Below, one piece after another: positions 14,409 through 23,394 of a DNA stretch of 27,132 nucleotides. How positions within the stretch are numbered: position 1 is the first letter of the stretch; every line of letters starts with the position of its first letter. The translations under genes and the position numbers were made by a program. The notes beneath the pieces were generated by a model that did not search any database, was not told the DNA's origin, and worked only from the letters and a program-made list of their open reading frames with translations. Source of the stretch: Chitinispirillaceae bacterium (GTDB taxonomy: Bacteria; Fibrobacterota; Chitinivibrionia; Chitinivibrionales; Chitinispirillaceae); assembly GCA_016926315.1 (NCBI GenBank), contig JAFGOU010000373.1, forward strand, positions 1 through 27,132, written 5' to 3'.

Positions 14409-16319
14409 ATGAAGAGAAACTGTCTGCCGCACGGAGCGGCTGCCGTGATCACAACGGCGCTTCTCATGGGGAGCGGCTGTCAGTACCGGCCGCCGGGGAC
14501 GGTCACCGGGGTCTTGCCGATGCAGGATATGATAAACGGCATCCCCGACCAGTGGCGCGAGGACCCGGTCATTATCCTTGCCGATACGGTCATCAATTCC
14601 TTTCATTACAGCGAATCGGGAAACAGCGTGAAACAGAAGGAGTGTGTCTGGTACTATATCAACAACAAGCACCCGGAGTTATTGAAAACGATTGTTGTCT
14701 ATGATTTTGAGACCATGGAGACCCGTCCCGGGATTACCTGCACCTTTTATTACCCTGACCATAAAAAAAGAACCGTTTCTTCCATGGAGTTCAAGCGGTT
14801 CAGGGGGGAGGACGAAGAGTATTTCCGTACGAACAAGATGGTGAACCTCTATGAGGTGCCCCGGTATCAACAGGGTCTGCTTATACGGCTTGAGATTGCG
14901 CGGAATATTGTCCGTCCCGCCTATCTCAGGGCTGAGATCCTTCGGAATGAATACCACAGTCTGGAAAAGCGGGTCACCCTCACGTGGCCGGAGGACGGCG
15001 AAATAGGATATCACATCCTCAACAATGAGCTGCTGCCCGTTGACAGCAGCGCGTCCGCGAGCCGCACGTTGCGATCCGTCACGCTCACGGGAGCGCGTCT
15101 TGAAAAAATTCCTGGAGAATATGCGGTCCGTTTTCCGGAATTGTGGTTCGCGGGCCTTCATTTCAGTCTGCCGCCGAAAGGCAAGCGCAGCATGAGCTGG
15201 AAGGAGATCGGCGACTATTATCTCGACCTCATTGCGCCGAGCATGACTTCGTCCCCGGCGGTGCGGACGATGGCGCAATCGGTTACCGCCCGGGGCACGC
15301 CCGCGATGGTTGAGCAGGCGTTCAGTCTCCTGCAGCGCAGGGTCAGGTATATTGCCATGGAACAGGAGATATACGCCATTGTGCCGCGCACGGCTTCCGA
15401 GGTTTGTCAAAAAGGGTACGGCGACTGCAAGGAGATGTCTGTGCTGCTCACCATGATTCTTGCCGAAAAAGGAATACCGGCGAACCTGGCGCTGGTCGCG
15501 ACGGAAGAACGTTTTCAGGCGATCGACAGCATCCCCACGCTCGGGGCGTTCAACCATATGATTATCCACCTGCCCGATTTCGACGGCAGGCCGGTTTTTC
15601 TGGATCCCACGGTCCGATTCGGACACAGTAGAAATTCCTATTACCATCTTCTGCACCGGAAAGCGCTGGTGCTGGAGCCGGGGAACAGCAGACTGGAGCA
15701 TATAGCGCCTCGGCCAAACGAGGGGATTGCACGAATTGCCACATCGTCGGTCATCGGGCGCGATCGTACCAACCGTTTTTGGGAAATGAAAGGGGCGATT
15801 ACGCTTTACGACCGTGCCGCCTATATGTTTTACCCCTTTATTCAGGAGCTGAAGGGCGAAGAGAACAACCCCGGACTCATTGCCGTGCTGAAACGGCTTT
15901 TTGCAGTTGAACCGACCTCGGTGGCGCTTGACAAACAAAGTTCCGATTCCATCCGTGTTACCTACACCGGCAGGGTTTCCAAGCAGTATGTGACAATTGA
16001 CAAGGGCGGGTTTATCCTTGAGACGCCCTCGGCGTTCGGAGGACCGGGAACCTTCACCACCATCAGGAGGGAAGGACCGCGAGTCTTTGAAGCCCTCACG
16101 CAGCATGACGAATGGATCATGCCCGACGGGTTTACCGATCTTGAGTCCATGACACTCGACCACCCCATCGGCAAGGGCGACTGGCGGGTCAGCGGGAATA
16201 CGGTCACGCGCAACTTTTCCATGGTCAGGACCGTGGCCGGTCTGGACGGTGAAGACAGCACGCAGGAGTTCCTGCGGCTGCAGAAAAAATTCTTCAGGGC
16301 GACCATCTGGCGTAACTAG
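14409..16319 (+). CDS. DUF3857/transglutaminase-like lipoprotein with intact catalytic triad
   Basis: This 636-residue exported protein has an N-terminus that looks like a lipoprotein signal (L-L-M-G-S-G-C, Cys24). Residues about 50-270 fit a DUF3857 domain. Residues about 300-405 fit a transglutaminase-like core with Cys340 in Y-G-D-C-K-E-M, His383 in F-N-H-M-I-I-H and Asp399 in V-F-L-D-P-T, the normal Cys-His-Asp triad. The C-terminal third is strand-rich. DUF3857 is commonly fused to this core in FCB-group and related bacteria, where the function is not established; cross-linking or proteolysis of envelope proteins is possible. GGGAG at 14397-14401 supports the ATG at 14409. The next gene is 11 bp downstream and encodes a related protein without the catalytic Cys, so the two probably act as a pair. 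Confidence 0.78.
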   Translation: MKRNCLPHGAAAVITTALLMGSGCQYRPPGTVTGVLPMQDMINGIPDQWREDPVIILADTVINSFHYSESGNSVKQKECVWYYINNKHPELLKTIVVYDFETMETRPGITCTFYYPDHKKRTVSSMEFKRFRGEDEEYFRTNKMVNLYEVPRYQQGLLIRLEIARNIVRPAYLRAEILRNEYHSLEKRVTLTWPEDGEIGYHILNNELLPVDSSASASRTLRSVTLTGARLEKIPGEYAVRFPELWFAGLHFSLPPKGKRSMSWKEIGDYYLDLIAPSMTSSPAVRTMAQSVTARGTPAMVEQAFSLLQRRVRYIAMEQEIYAIVPRTASEVCQKGYGDCKEMSVLLTMILAEKGIPANLALVATEERFQAIDSIPTLGAFNHMIIHLPDFDGRPVFLDPTVRFGHSRNSYYHLLHRKALVLEPGNSRLEHIAPRPNEGIARIATSSVIGRDRTNRFWEMKGAITLYDRAAYMFYPFIQELKGEENNPGLIAVLKRLFAVEPTSVALDKQSSDSIRVTYTGRVSKQYVTIDKGGFILETPSAFGGPGTFTTIRREGPRVFEALTQHDEWIMPDGFTDLESMTLDHPIGKGDWRVSGNTVTRNFSMVRTVAGLDGEDSTQEFLRLQKKFFRATIWRN

Positions 16320-16330
16320 AAGGAGGAGCG

Positions 16331-18232
16331 ATGAACAAGGCGGTGGCTGGCGTCATATGCATGACAGTGTTGATCTCCTGTACTCCCTATTCAAAGTTTT
16401 CCACCCTGTCCGAGATCCCGGCGGGGCCGCCGAAAACCGACTGGAAAAAATACGGCGCCTACTACGAAATCGACGACATGTTCATTGAATGCTCCTATGC
16501 GTGGTCGCCGGTTGTGGAAGGCCCGCAGACCAGGTATGGGGTCAAGAAACGGCTACGGATACTGACGAACGACGGCGTCAAATATGCCTCGGTCCCGGTG
16601 CCGTTCTATGCGCCGATATCGAAGTTCGTCATCAGCATGAAGGATTCCTCGGGAAAGGCCGTTTCGCTTGATGCCTACGCCATCCGTGCGGAGTACCGGA
16701 AAACCGGCGTCATCGTGTTTCCCAAGGCCACGGCGGGCTGCGTTCTTGATATCTATATCGTGTTCAGCGTCATGAAAGCGGTCACCTCGTTTGAGTTCGC
16801 TTTTTTCGAGGAGGTTCCGGTTCTAAGGAGCACCTTTACTTTTTCCTCTATGAATAATCGCTATACCTATGCGTTCAAGACCTATGGCGAGCCGTGTCAG
16901 CACCGCGTCGATCATTCACCGCAGGCGGTCATGGGAAAGTTCGTTCACCAGGTGTGGAGCAAAGAACGGCAGTTGCCGCCTCCCCGTATTTCGCACCTCA
17001 AGAACATCGCGGAGACCGTATCGCGTGTTTCGCTGGTCATGCGCAGCTATTCGGCCAGCCAGGTATTTTCTTCTCAACGGGATATTTATTCCGGCTGGAA
17101 CAAGCTCTCCGAATCATACACCAAGTATCTTTTCCGTCCTTCGCTGTTCCGTTCGAGCGCTTCACTGAAGAAAAAGACCAAAGAGCTGACCGAAGGATCG
17201 CGCAACGCATTCGATAAGGCGGACGCGCTTCTTGAATGGGCGCAGAACAATATTACGCTCAATGACGATGACGCGAAGAGCATCGACCCGGACCGGGTTC
17301 TGGAAAAAGGCGAGGGAAACCTCTGGGAGATGACCTTCGTTCTCAAGGAGATGCTCCAACAGATCGGCTGTTTCTCGGACGTCATTGTCACGCGCGGCAA
17401 GCACCGGGGCGGATTCGACCCCGAGTTCGTCACGCCGGCCGTTCTTTCGGTTCCTATCGTCATCGCGCGGTGCGACAAAAAAAACCATGTGGCGTATCCC
17501 TTTTTGCGGGGTGCCAAGCTGGGGGAATATCCCGCGTCGTTTTTCGACCTTAAAGGGCTTTCTCTGGAAAAAGGCGCGGTGGCAACGCTCCCCGAGCCGC
17601 CCGCCCGGTCCTGGAACTGCATGCTCAGCTATAGACTCGAAATCGTGTCGGACAGCATCGCTCAAAGCGTGACCGCCGAGTTTTCCGATTACTGGGCGTT
17701 TGATCTCAGGACTGATCTGGCGGTAATGAAAAAGGAAATGATCAAGGAATATTTCCAGAAAATGCTGACCAACTTCGGCCTGTCAAACGCCCTGATCAGC
17801 TGTGATGTGCAGAACCTGGAAAAACGCGGAGAACCGCTCATCGCGCAGCTTTCCTTCGCAACGCCCGGCCAGTATATAGAACGGAAAGGGCAGAAACTGT
17901 ACAAACTCGACCACCTTTTCGGCTCCTATTTTTCACTGTACGACACGTCCCGCACCTCCCGGTTTACCATTCCTTTGGATGAGCTGATCTGCGAGAGGAT
18001 TACGGTGCCGAAGCGCCCGAATACGGCCTGTGAATTTCACATCACCTGTGATGCCATCGACAATCCTCTCTTCAGGGTGACCTGCGAAGAGGAGGAAAAC
18101 GAGCACGAATACCGGTTTACCCGCAACCTGCACATTAAAAAAGGCGACCTGTCCGCACAGCAGATGCGCCTGATCTATACCGATATCCAGTCGCTGAGGA
18201 CCATCAACGAATCCTACGTTCTGTTCAAATAA
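16331..18232 (+). CDS. DUF3857/transglutaminase-like lipoprotein lacking the catalytic cysteine
   Basis: This 633-residue lipoprotein has a textbook lipobox L-I-S-C (Cys17). The N-terminal third resembles DUF3857. Residues about 285-400 follow the transglutaminase core of its upstream neighbour, but the active-site segment G-Y-G-D-C-K-E-M is replaced by G-E-G-N-L-W-E-M, putting Leu331 in place of the catalytic Cys and Trp332 in place of Lys. A His (K-K-N-H-V-A-Y) and an Asp (F-F-D-L-K-G) remain at plausible positions. It is therefore probably a non-catalytic pseudoenzyme with a binding or regulatory role. AGAAGGAGGAGCG is an excellent ribosome site for the ATG at 16331. Spacing of 11 bp to the upstream gene indicates one operon. 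It converges with the large TPR gene, with only 9 bp between the stops and no visible terminator. Confidence 0.72.
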   Translation: MNKAVAGVICMTVLISCTPYSKFSTLSEIPAGPPKTDWKKYGAYYEIDDMFIECSYAWSPVVEGPQTRYGVKKRLRILTNDGVKYASVPVPFYAPISKFVISMKDSSGKAVSLDAYAIRAEYRKTGVIVFPKATAGCVLDIYIVFSVMKAVTSFEFAFFEEVPVLRSTFTFSSMNNRYTYAFKTYGEPCQHRVDHSPQAVMGKFVHQVWSKERQLPPPRISHLKNIAETVSRVSLVMRSYSASQVFSSQRDIYSGWNKLSESYTKYLFRPSLFRSSASLKKKTKELTEGSRNAFDKADALLEWAQNNITLNDDDAKSIDPDRVLEKGEGNLWEMTFVLKEMLQQIGCFSDVIVTRGKHRGGFDPEFVTPAVLSVPIVIARCDKKNHVAYPFLRGAKLGEYPASFFDLKGLSLEKGAVATLPEPPARSWNCMLSYRLEIVSDSIAQSVTAEFSDYWAFDLRTDLAVMKKEMIKEYFQKMLTNFGLSNALISCDVQNLEKRGEPLIAQLSFATPGQYIERKGQKLYKLDHLFGSYFSLYDTSRTSRFTIPLDELICERITVPKRPNTACEFHITCDAIDNPLFRVTCEEEENEHEYRFTRNLHIKKGDLSAQQMRLIYTDIQSLRTINESYVLFK

Positions 18233-18241
18233 AAGGCATCT

Positions 18242-21200
18242 CTACGGCGTGGTGAACACCAGCTGCACCGCATCGGCCTTTGCCACGGCGTTCATGAACT
18301 CCCTGAATCTGTCGTACTCCTCAATGGGAATGGGCCGGTAGGCGGTGAATTGCGCGTTGCGATCGCAGGTTATCACCTTTCCCGTGCGGGTAATGGCGAG
18401 TTCGTAGGTGCCGTAAGGTGAGGAGAACGAGTAGTTCTGCGGCAGTGAGAGCGGTTTCCATCCCGCGGGTATGGTGACTTCGGCATGGAGCTTCTGGGTG
18501 CCGATGCCGATCCTGGCGTCGGTCACATCTATCGGGGTGTACCGCTTTTCAGCGGTGGGATACTCCTTTGCTTCCACGGCATCGGGCAGGTGAAAGGAAA
18601 ACACCGCTGCGGCTCCTGAACGGGTGACCGTGTTTTTCGCCCGGTAAGCATAGCAATAACGAAGGGAATCGGAAAGCGAATCAATGTCGGTGATGAAGAA
18701 CGTGTCAATGGCAATATCAGGATACTCTTTGGAAAGAATCTCATGAAGCTGCAGGGTCCGTTTTTCCGGAGACACATGCCGGTAATCGTACCGGAAACCG
18801 CTCGCCAAAACGCCGGTGCGAAGCGTGTTAATCGATTCCTCAAGCGTGCCGTGCTCGTCGAGCTTCGCAACCACGGTCCGTTCGATCCTGCGGTCCTGCG
18901 CGCTGTCGAGCGGAAGAAGAACAGGGCCGGTCGTGCTGCTGTCTATGACAAGCGCCATGGCGGCCTGGTCGCCCGGCGGAAGCACGGAAAGCGGCGTACT
19001 GTTGTCGGTAAAATCCACGAACCGCTTCTTTCCGTCAAGCGTGTAGGAGAGGATGCAGTGGTTGAAGTCCGGGCCGATGCTCGCATGGTCGCAATACGTG
19101 CGGAGCTGCGTGTTCACCAGAACGAGGTTTGCCGGGACCCCCGCCTTTTCGAAAAGGATTTTTCCGAGCGAGGCCATGTCCTTGCAGTCGCCGATCTTGG
19201 TGGCGATGATGTCGTGTGCGGCCTGCGGTATCCAGCCCGACTGCCGGAACGAAACAAAGCTGTACCGTATGGTATTGTTGATATAGTGGTGGATGCGCTT
19301 GAGTTTCTCGGCCGTCGTCGGGGCACCATGGAACAGGGAATCGGCAAGCGCCTGCACTTCCAGGGCGTTGTCCTTTACGTGCGCGGTCAGGCTGGCGTAC
19401 CAGTCAGCAATCTGCGACCATGTGGAGAAGGTTGAATAGGTGACCTTTGGATTTTCGTTCCAGTCGCTTGCCCGGTGTTTTTCCTGGATCAACTCGTCAT
19501 AGGGCGGCCTGGAAACGGTGATAACATGGTAGTCGGTTTTAATTGCTGTACGGATATGCAGGGAGTCGCCGTAGACGGTGTACGGAATGGTGTCATTCAC
19601 CGGCGTCACGAGCCTGAACTGCTGACCATGGGTCGCAAACGGTATCTGGAAGGACTGCTCGCCCCAAACGTGTTTTGCCATCTCGCCGAAGTAGAAGTTT
19701 TTGATGGTCCATTCAAGAACGATGCAATCGCCGGGTTGCAGCGATTTGAAGACCACCTGGTTGCCGCCGATGTCCGCCGGCACCTGTCTGTTGCCGGATT
19801 TGACCGTGAGCGCCCGCGTGATGGCGCAGCTCTGAAAATTGCTGTTGTAGCCGCAGGTATACTCCTTCCAGAGGTCGATCGCGTTCTGCGTCCCGCAATA
19901 GACAACGAGGAACTGGCGTTCCTTCGAGCATTTGCTCGGATAGTAAAAAATGTCGTCACTATAGCAAAGGACCGCCCCGTTTTCGGAGTACCTTTTTTCC
20001 CATGACGCGCTTTTTTCGATAAGCGACTCCACGGAAGGCAGCGGTGCGAGCGAGTCAAGGCCGGGTTTGCTTTCCAGCGAGCGGAGATTGTCCCATGCAT
20101 TGAAATCATCGTTTGTCAGCGCGATCGCGTTTCTGTAGGCCTGCTTCGCACCTTTTTTATCACCCATTGCCTCCAGGATCGAACCTTTGAGGTTGAGCAA
20201 TTGAGCGCCGGCCGGCATGATCGCCAGGGCCTTGTCGATGCGGCGAAGCGCTTCATCGTGGTTTTTTGAATACAGGGCGAGCCTGGAAAGGCTGAAATGG
20301 GCGTTCGCATCCACCGGCGTATAGACAAGCCCTTTGTAAAGGGCTTTCATGGCTTCGGAGACATTGCCGCTTTTCAGCGCGATCTGCGAGAGGAGCCGGT
20401 AGAGCGAGGTGCAGGTCCGGTCGTGCTTGAGATATCGCTTGATCAGTTTTTTCGCCTTTCTCACCGTTCCCTGCTCGACATTGCTTGACGCAAGGATGGT
20501 TATGGCGGTGGAATTGAAACAATGGTTTTTCTCAAGCCGGGCAATGCCTTTCATGATTTCGTTGCGGTTGCCGAGCTTTGCATAGGCGTTTAATTTTTTA
20601 ATTTCGGCGTTAAACGATGATTTACAGTGAGGCGGCGACTGCTCGATCCCTTGTATGATACGCTGTGCGTCTCCGGATTCGGCAACAATGGAGAGCTCGC
20701 CTGCCCATGCGTTAAAATTGGACGGTGCAGCCTGATACGCCGCCTTGGCCTCGGCCTCGGCATCGGTGAATTTTTTCGCCCTGAAATACGATTCCTGCAG
20801 GAGTAAATGCAGGACCGCGCTGTTCGGATAGCGCTTAATCCATGCGCTCGCGAGCGTCTGGCCTTCATCGGTCATTTCCACGCGGTTGTAGAAATGCAGG
20901 AGCAGCAAAGCCGCATCGATATCGTCAGGATTTTTCTCGAGCCGGCGCGAAAGGGACCCGACAACGGAATCGACCATCGGCTGCGGTCTGAGATTCGATG
21001 GCGCGGGTATGCCGGGATGGGGCGGGGCCGGTTCCGTCGAGACCGATATGCCGGACAGTGGAGCATACTTCCGGTCAAGGAACCGCAAAGAAAAATTGGA
21101 AAGCTTCACACCATCGTCGCTTGGCTGCCCCCACTCGTGCCCCAGCTTCACCAGAAGCGGATTGGCTCCTTTGAACAGCTTCACCCGCTGGAGAAACATG

Positions 21201-22042
21201 TCGCTCCCCGTGTTCCTGAATACCGAGTCGGCCAGCACCACGGTGTTGTTGAGGAAGATCGTGAACATGCCGGAAGCGCCGAACGAAAGCACCACCTCCT
21301 GGTCAATCGGGCTCTGTACGCAGCAATAGAAGTAGTTGATCGCATTGCTGATGGGCAGGTGGTCCTCCACAAAGATCCAGGCTGATGCCGGAGAAGACAC
21401 CAGGGGGTGCCATTTCGCGAGGTTGCCGTCCTTCCCGCGGTACTGTGCGGACAGATTGATCTCTTTTTCAGGAGGATACACTTTGTTGTATCCTGAGTGC
21501 GAGATGTTGTCAAAAGGACCGATGAAGCACCACATCTTTATGCACCCCATCTGTTTGATGATGGTGGCCGCTTTTTTATAGTTGCCGTCATTGAGGTATC
21601 GCTCTGCAAGGTCTTCCTGAAACTGGCCGGCAAATATGTCTTGTTGCTTTGAAAGCTTCTTGAGTACTTTATAGCCCTCTTTAATCTGGTATCCCCACGC
21701 AGAACGGCTGAAAAGTATGACATCGAGCAACGGGCAGGACAAATAAAGCGAATTGTTGTCCTTAAGGTACGAAGCGAAGTAGTTCCTGCACGCATCCCTG
21801 TCATTACCAAGGAATTTATCCACCTCTGACAGGCCCCGATACGCCTCGCCTGCAAGCGCCGGGTCATTGTCGGTGCAGTGCGCGCGGAACACCTCCCGGG
21901 CTTTCTGGGGCTTGTTTTGGAGCAGCAGGGTCCACCCTTGCGCCGACGGGTTGCTCTCAACGGCTAAGGCACTCGGCACGCCGCATAAGACCGCTGCGAA
22001 CATGACAAGAGACAACGTTGTGACGGAGCGCATACTATTCAT
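18242..22042 (-). CDS. Large TPR protein with DUF3857 and transglutaminase-like domains
   Basis: This 1266-residue exported protein starts with a signal peptide (P-S-A-L-A near residue 25). A region near 165-330 carries W-C-F-I-G-P-F-D-N and beta-sandwich-like strands, perhaps a ligand-binding module. Residues about 360-660 contain TPR-like helical repeats (for example A-L-A-I-M-P-A-G-A-Q-L-L-N-L-K-G-S-I-L-E-A-M-G-D). DUF3857 follows at about 680-870. The transglutaminase core has Cys953 in I-G-D-C-K-D-M, His995 in F-N-H-C and an Asp in F-V-D-F-T-D, so the triad appears intact. The C-terminal 200 residues are strand-rich. Start codons at 22042 and 22033 are both possible; the frame is open to a TTG at 22117. 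A consensus-like promoter lies about 100 bp upstream. Similarity of layout to the two + strand lipoproteins suggests one functional group. Confidence 0.75.
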   Translation of the reverse strand: MNSMRSVTTLSLVMFAAVLCGVPSALAVESNPSAQGWTLLLQNKPQKAREVFRAHCTDNDPALAGEAYRGLSEVDKFLGNDRDACRNYFASYLKDNNSLYLSCPLLDVILFSRSAWGYQIKEGYKVLKKLSKQQDIFAGQFQEDLAERYLNDGNYKKAATIIKQMGCIKMWCFIGPFDNISHSGYNKVYPPEKEINLSAQYRGKDGNLAKWHPLVSSPASAWIFVEDHLPISNAINYFYCCVQSPIDQEVVLSFGASGMFTIFLNNTVVLADSVFRNTGSDMFLQRVKLFKGANPLLVKLGHEWGQPSDDGVKLSNFSLRFLDRKYAPLSGISVSTEPAPPHPGIPAPSNLRPQPMVDSVVGSLSRRLEKNPDDIDAALLLLHFYNRVEMTDEGQTLASAWIKRYPNSAVLHLLLQESYFRAKKFTDAEAEAKAAYQAAPSNFNAWAGELSIVAESGDAQRIIQGIEQSPPHCKSSFNAEIKKLNAYAKLGNRNEIMKGIARLEKNHCFNSTAITILASSNVEQGTVRKAKKLIKRYLKHDRTCTSLYRLLSQIALKSGNVSEAMKALYKGLVYTPVDANAHFSLSRLALYSKNHDEALRRIDKALAIMPAGAQLLNLKGSILEAMGDKKGAKQAYRNAIALTNDDFNAWDNLRSLESKPGLDSLAPLPSVESLIEKSASWEKRYSENGAVLCYSDDIFYYPSKCSKERQFLVVYCGTQNAIDLWKEYTCGYNSNFQSCAITRALTVKSGNRQVPADIGGNQVVFKSLQPGDCIVLEWTIKNFYFGEMAKHVWGEQSFQIPFATHGQQFRLVTPVNDTIPYTVYGDSLHIRTAIKTDYHVITVSRPPYDELIQEKHRASDWNENPKVTYSTFSTWSQIADWYASLTAHVKDNALEVQALADSLFHGAPTTAEKLKRIHHYINNTIRYSFVSFRQSGWIPQAAHDIIATKIGDCKDMASLGKILFEKAGVPANLVLVNTQLRTYCDHASIGPDFNHCILSYTLDGKKRFVDFTDNSTPLSVLPPGDQAAMALVIDSSTTGPVLLPLDSAQDRRIERTVVAKLDEHGTLEESINTLRTGVLASGFRYDYRHVSPEKRTLQLHEILSKEYPDIAIDTFFITDIDSLSDSLRYCYAYRAKNTVTRSGAAAVFSFHLPDAVEAKEYPTAEKRYTPIDVTDARIGIGTQKLHAEVTIPAGWKPLSLPQNYSFSSPYGTYELAITRTGKVITCDRNAQFTAYRPIPIEEYDRFREFMNAVAKADAVQLVFTTP

Positions 22043-22147
22043 TCCGCTTCTATTGTTGGTGCGATGGCACTGCCGCCGTTGTGGATCAAGAGGTTGCCAG
22101 GATTCTTTCCCTGTCAAATACCGGAACCACCCCTCCTGGAGACAATT

Positions 22148-22177
22148 ATTATACTATCGGGTCTCCTGTAATGACAA
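22148..22177 (-). promoter_or_regulatory. Sigma70-like promoter for the TPR-transglutaminase gene
   Basis: On the - strand TTGTCA (22172-22177) and TATAAT (22148-22153) are 18 bp apart, a near-consensus promoter. Transcription would start near 22141, leaving a leader of about 100 bases before the start at 22042. It overlaps the very end of the upstream PQ-loop gene, so it separates this gene from the dapF transcript. Confidence 0.6.
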
Positions 22178-22438
22178 TACAACGCGTGCATTTCTGGAAA
22201 AGTAGAAATAGCATCCCATGTCAACGGCGACCAGCAGCAGGTTCACTGCATAGAGAGCGATAACCCAGTCGAAGGAGTATATTGTTTTATGCACCATGCC
22301 GCTGGCATAACCGATCATGATGATGAGCATGAAGAGCGGGCTTTTCCCCGCCACTATCTTTGTCCGGACCGATTTGCAGATGGATACGGGCCAGCTCACG
22401 CCGAAACAGACCAGCATGATAATCTCGAACAGGCTCAT
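22154..22438 (-). CDS. Small PQ-loop/SemiSWEET-like membrane protein
   Basis: This 94-residue integral membrane protein has three predicted helices (about residues 3-20, 36-52 and 60-82), the size and layout of a single SemiSWEET/PQ-loop half. The first helix contains G-V-S-W-P-V-S-I followed by a Lys-rich segment and G-K-S-P-L-F, which resembles the Pro-containing PQ-loop motif. SemiSWEETs dimerise to move sugars, but many bacterial members have unknown substrates. The ATG at 22438 overlaps the dapF stop as ATGA, so it is translationally coupled to dapF. The frame extends upstream to 22639 only because it overlaps dapF and is not used. The promoter of the next gene lies at its 3' end. Confidence 0.6.
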   Translation of the reverse strand: MSLFEIIMLVCFGVSWPVSICKSVRTKIVAGKSPLFMLIIMIGYASGMVHKTIYSFDWVIALYAVNLLLVAVDMGCYFYFSRNARVVLSLQETR

Positions 22439-23286
22439 AACGGCACCTCGACACGTCCCGTAAAAGAGAGCCGGGCGGGTCCGGTCATAAAGACCGGACT
22501 GTGCTCGTTGCCGTCCCATTCGATCGCGAGATCGCCGCCAAGCAGGCGAACGGTCACCTCGTTGCCGTGAAGGTTGTTCACAATGCCCGATACCACGCTT
22601 GCGCAGGCGCCGGTGCCGCAGGCCAGGGTTTCTCCGCACCCGCGTTCCCAGACCCGCATCCGGATCTCGCGGTCAGAAAGCACGGTCACGAACTCGACAT
22701 TGGTTTTCTTAGGGAAGAACGGATGCGTTTCGATGTTCCTGCCCCAGAATTGTACGAGGTCGTCGGAGAGCTCGTCAGCGTAAATGACGGCATGGGGATT
22801 GCCCATGGATACGGCGGTGATGGCAAATGTTCTTTCGTCCACCTGCAGGTCCTGCATAATGACCCGCCCTTTTTTCTGCGTTGTCGGAATCAGCGCGGCA
22901 TCGAGCACCGGATTTGACATGGTGACCCTGATCAAGCCGTTTTCAGCGGGTGCCGTTGCAATGGGGCCGGCCCCGGTTTGAAAAACTAGCGACTGTTTGG
23001 CTGAAAGATTGTTCAAACGAACGTACTGCGCGCAGCACCTGATCCCGTTGCCGCACATCTCAGCCTCGGAACCGTCGCTGTTGAAAATTCTCATGCGAAA
23101 ATCAGCGTTTTGGTTATCCGACGGACGTATGAGAATAACGCCATCAGCGCCGATGCCCCGGCGCCGGTCGCAGAGCTCGGCCGTGTGATTCTGGATTGCG
23201 GGGATTTCACCCGGTTCCATCTCGTGGGTGACGATAAAGTCATTCCCAAGGCCGTGCATTTTCATAAAGGAAAGAGTATGCTTCAT
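22435..23286 (-). CDS. dapF: Diaminopimelate epimerase
   Basis: This 283-residue cytoplasmic enzyme interconverts LL- and meso-diaminopimelate for lysine and peptidoglycan synthesis. The opening M-K-M-H-G-L-G-N-D-F is diagnostic. The two catalytic cysteines are visible in M-C-G-N-G-I-R-C (first half) and A-C-G-T-G-A-C-A (second half). R-R-R-G-I-G-A-D-G, S-M-G-N-P-H-A-V and V-W-E-R-G-C-G-E-T are also standard. Length is normal, and the two halves of the fold are complete. The open frame runs far upstream to 23940, but the ATG at 23286 is the family's usual start and has AGGA 7 bases before it. The gene is divergent from the GH16 gene, and its stop overlaps the start of the PQ-loop gene. Confidence 0.97.
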   Translation of the reverse strand: MKHTLSFMKMHGLGNDFIVTHEMEPGEIPAIQNHTAELCDRRRGIGADGVILIRPSDNQNADFRMRIFNSDGSEAEMCGNGIRCCAQYVRLNNLSAKQSLVFQTGAGPIATAPAENGLIRVTMSNPVLDAALIPTTQKKGRVIMQDLQVDERTFAITAVSMGNPHAVIYADELSDDLVQFWGRNIETHPFFPKKTNVEFVTVLSDREIRMRVWERGCGETLACGTGACASVVSGIVNNLHGNEVTVRLLGGDLAIEWDGNEHSPVFMTGPARLSFTGRVEVPL

Positions 23287-23310
23287 AGGGAATCCTGTAC
23301 GATGGCATGA

Positions 23311-23339
23311 TTCATACGTCGGTCCGGTACCTGTATAAT
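23311..23339 (+). promoter_or_regulatory. Candidate promoter for the GH16 gene
   Basis: TTCATA (23311-23316, four of six matches to consensus) and a perfect TATAAT (23334-23339) are 17 bp apart. Transcription would begin near 23346, about 50 bases before the ATG at 23395. It lies in the gap shared with divergent dapF. Confidence 0.5.
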
Positions 23340-23394
23340 ATATTCTATTACTAACGAGACGTGCGACCAGGCAGGGTGTCTCTAGGGAGAACTG

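Noticed and set aside
14679..16163. 494-codon open frame on the - strand inside the first transglutaminase gene
   Set aside because: The + strand gene shows a lipoprotein signal and a full catalytic triad; the antisense frame has no recognisable motif.
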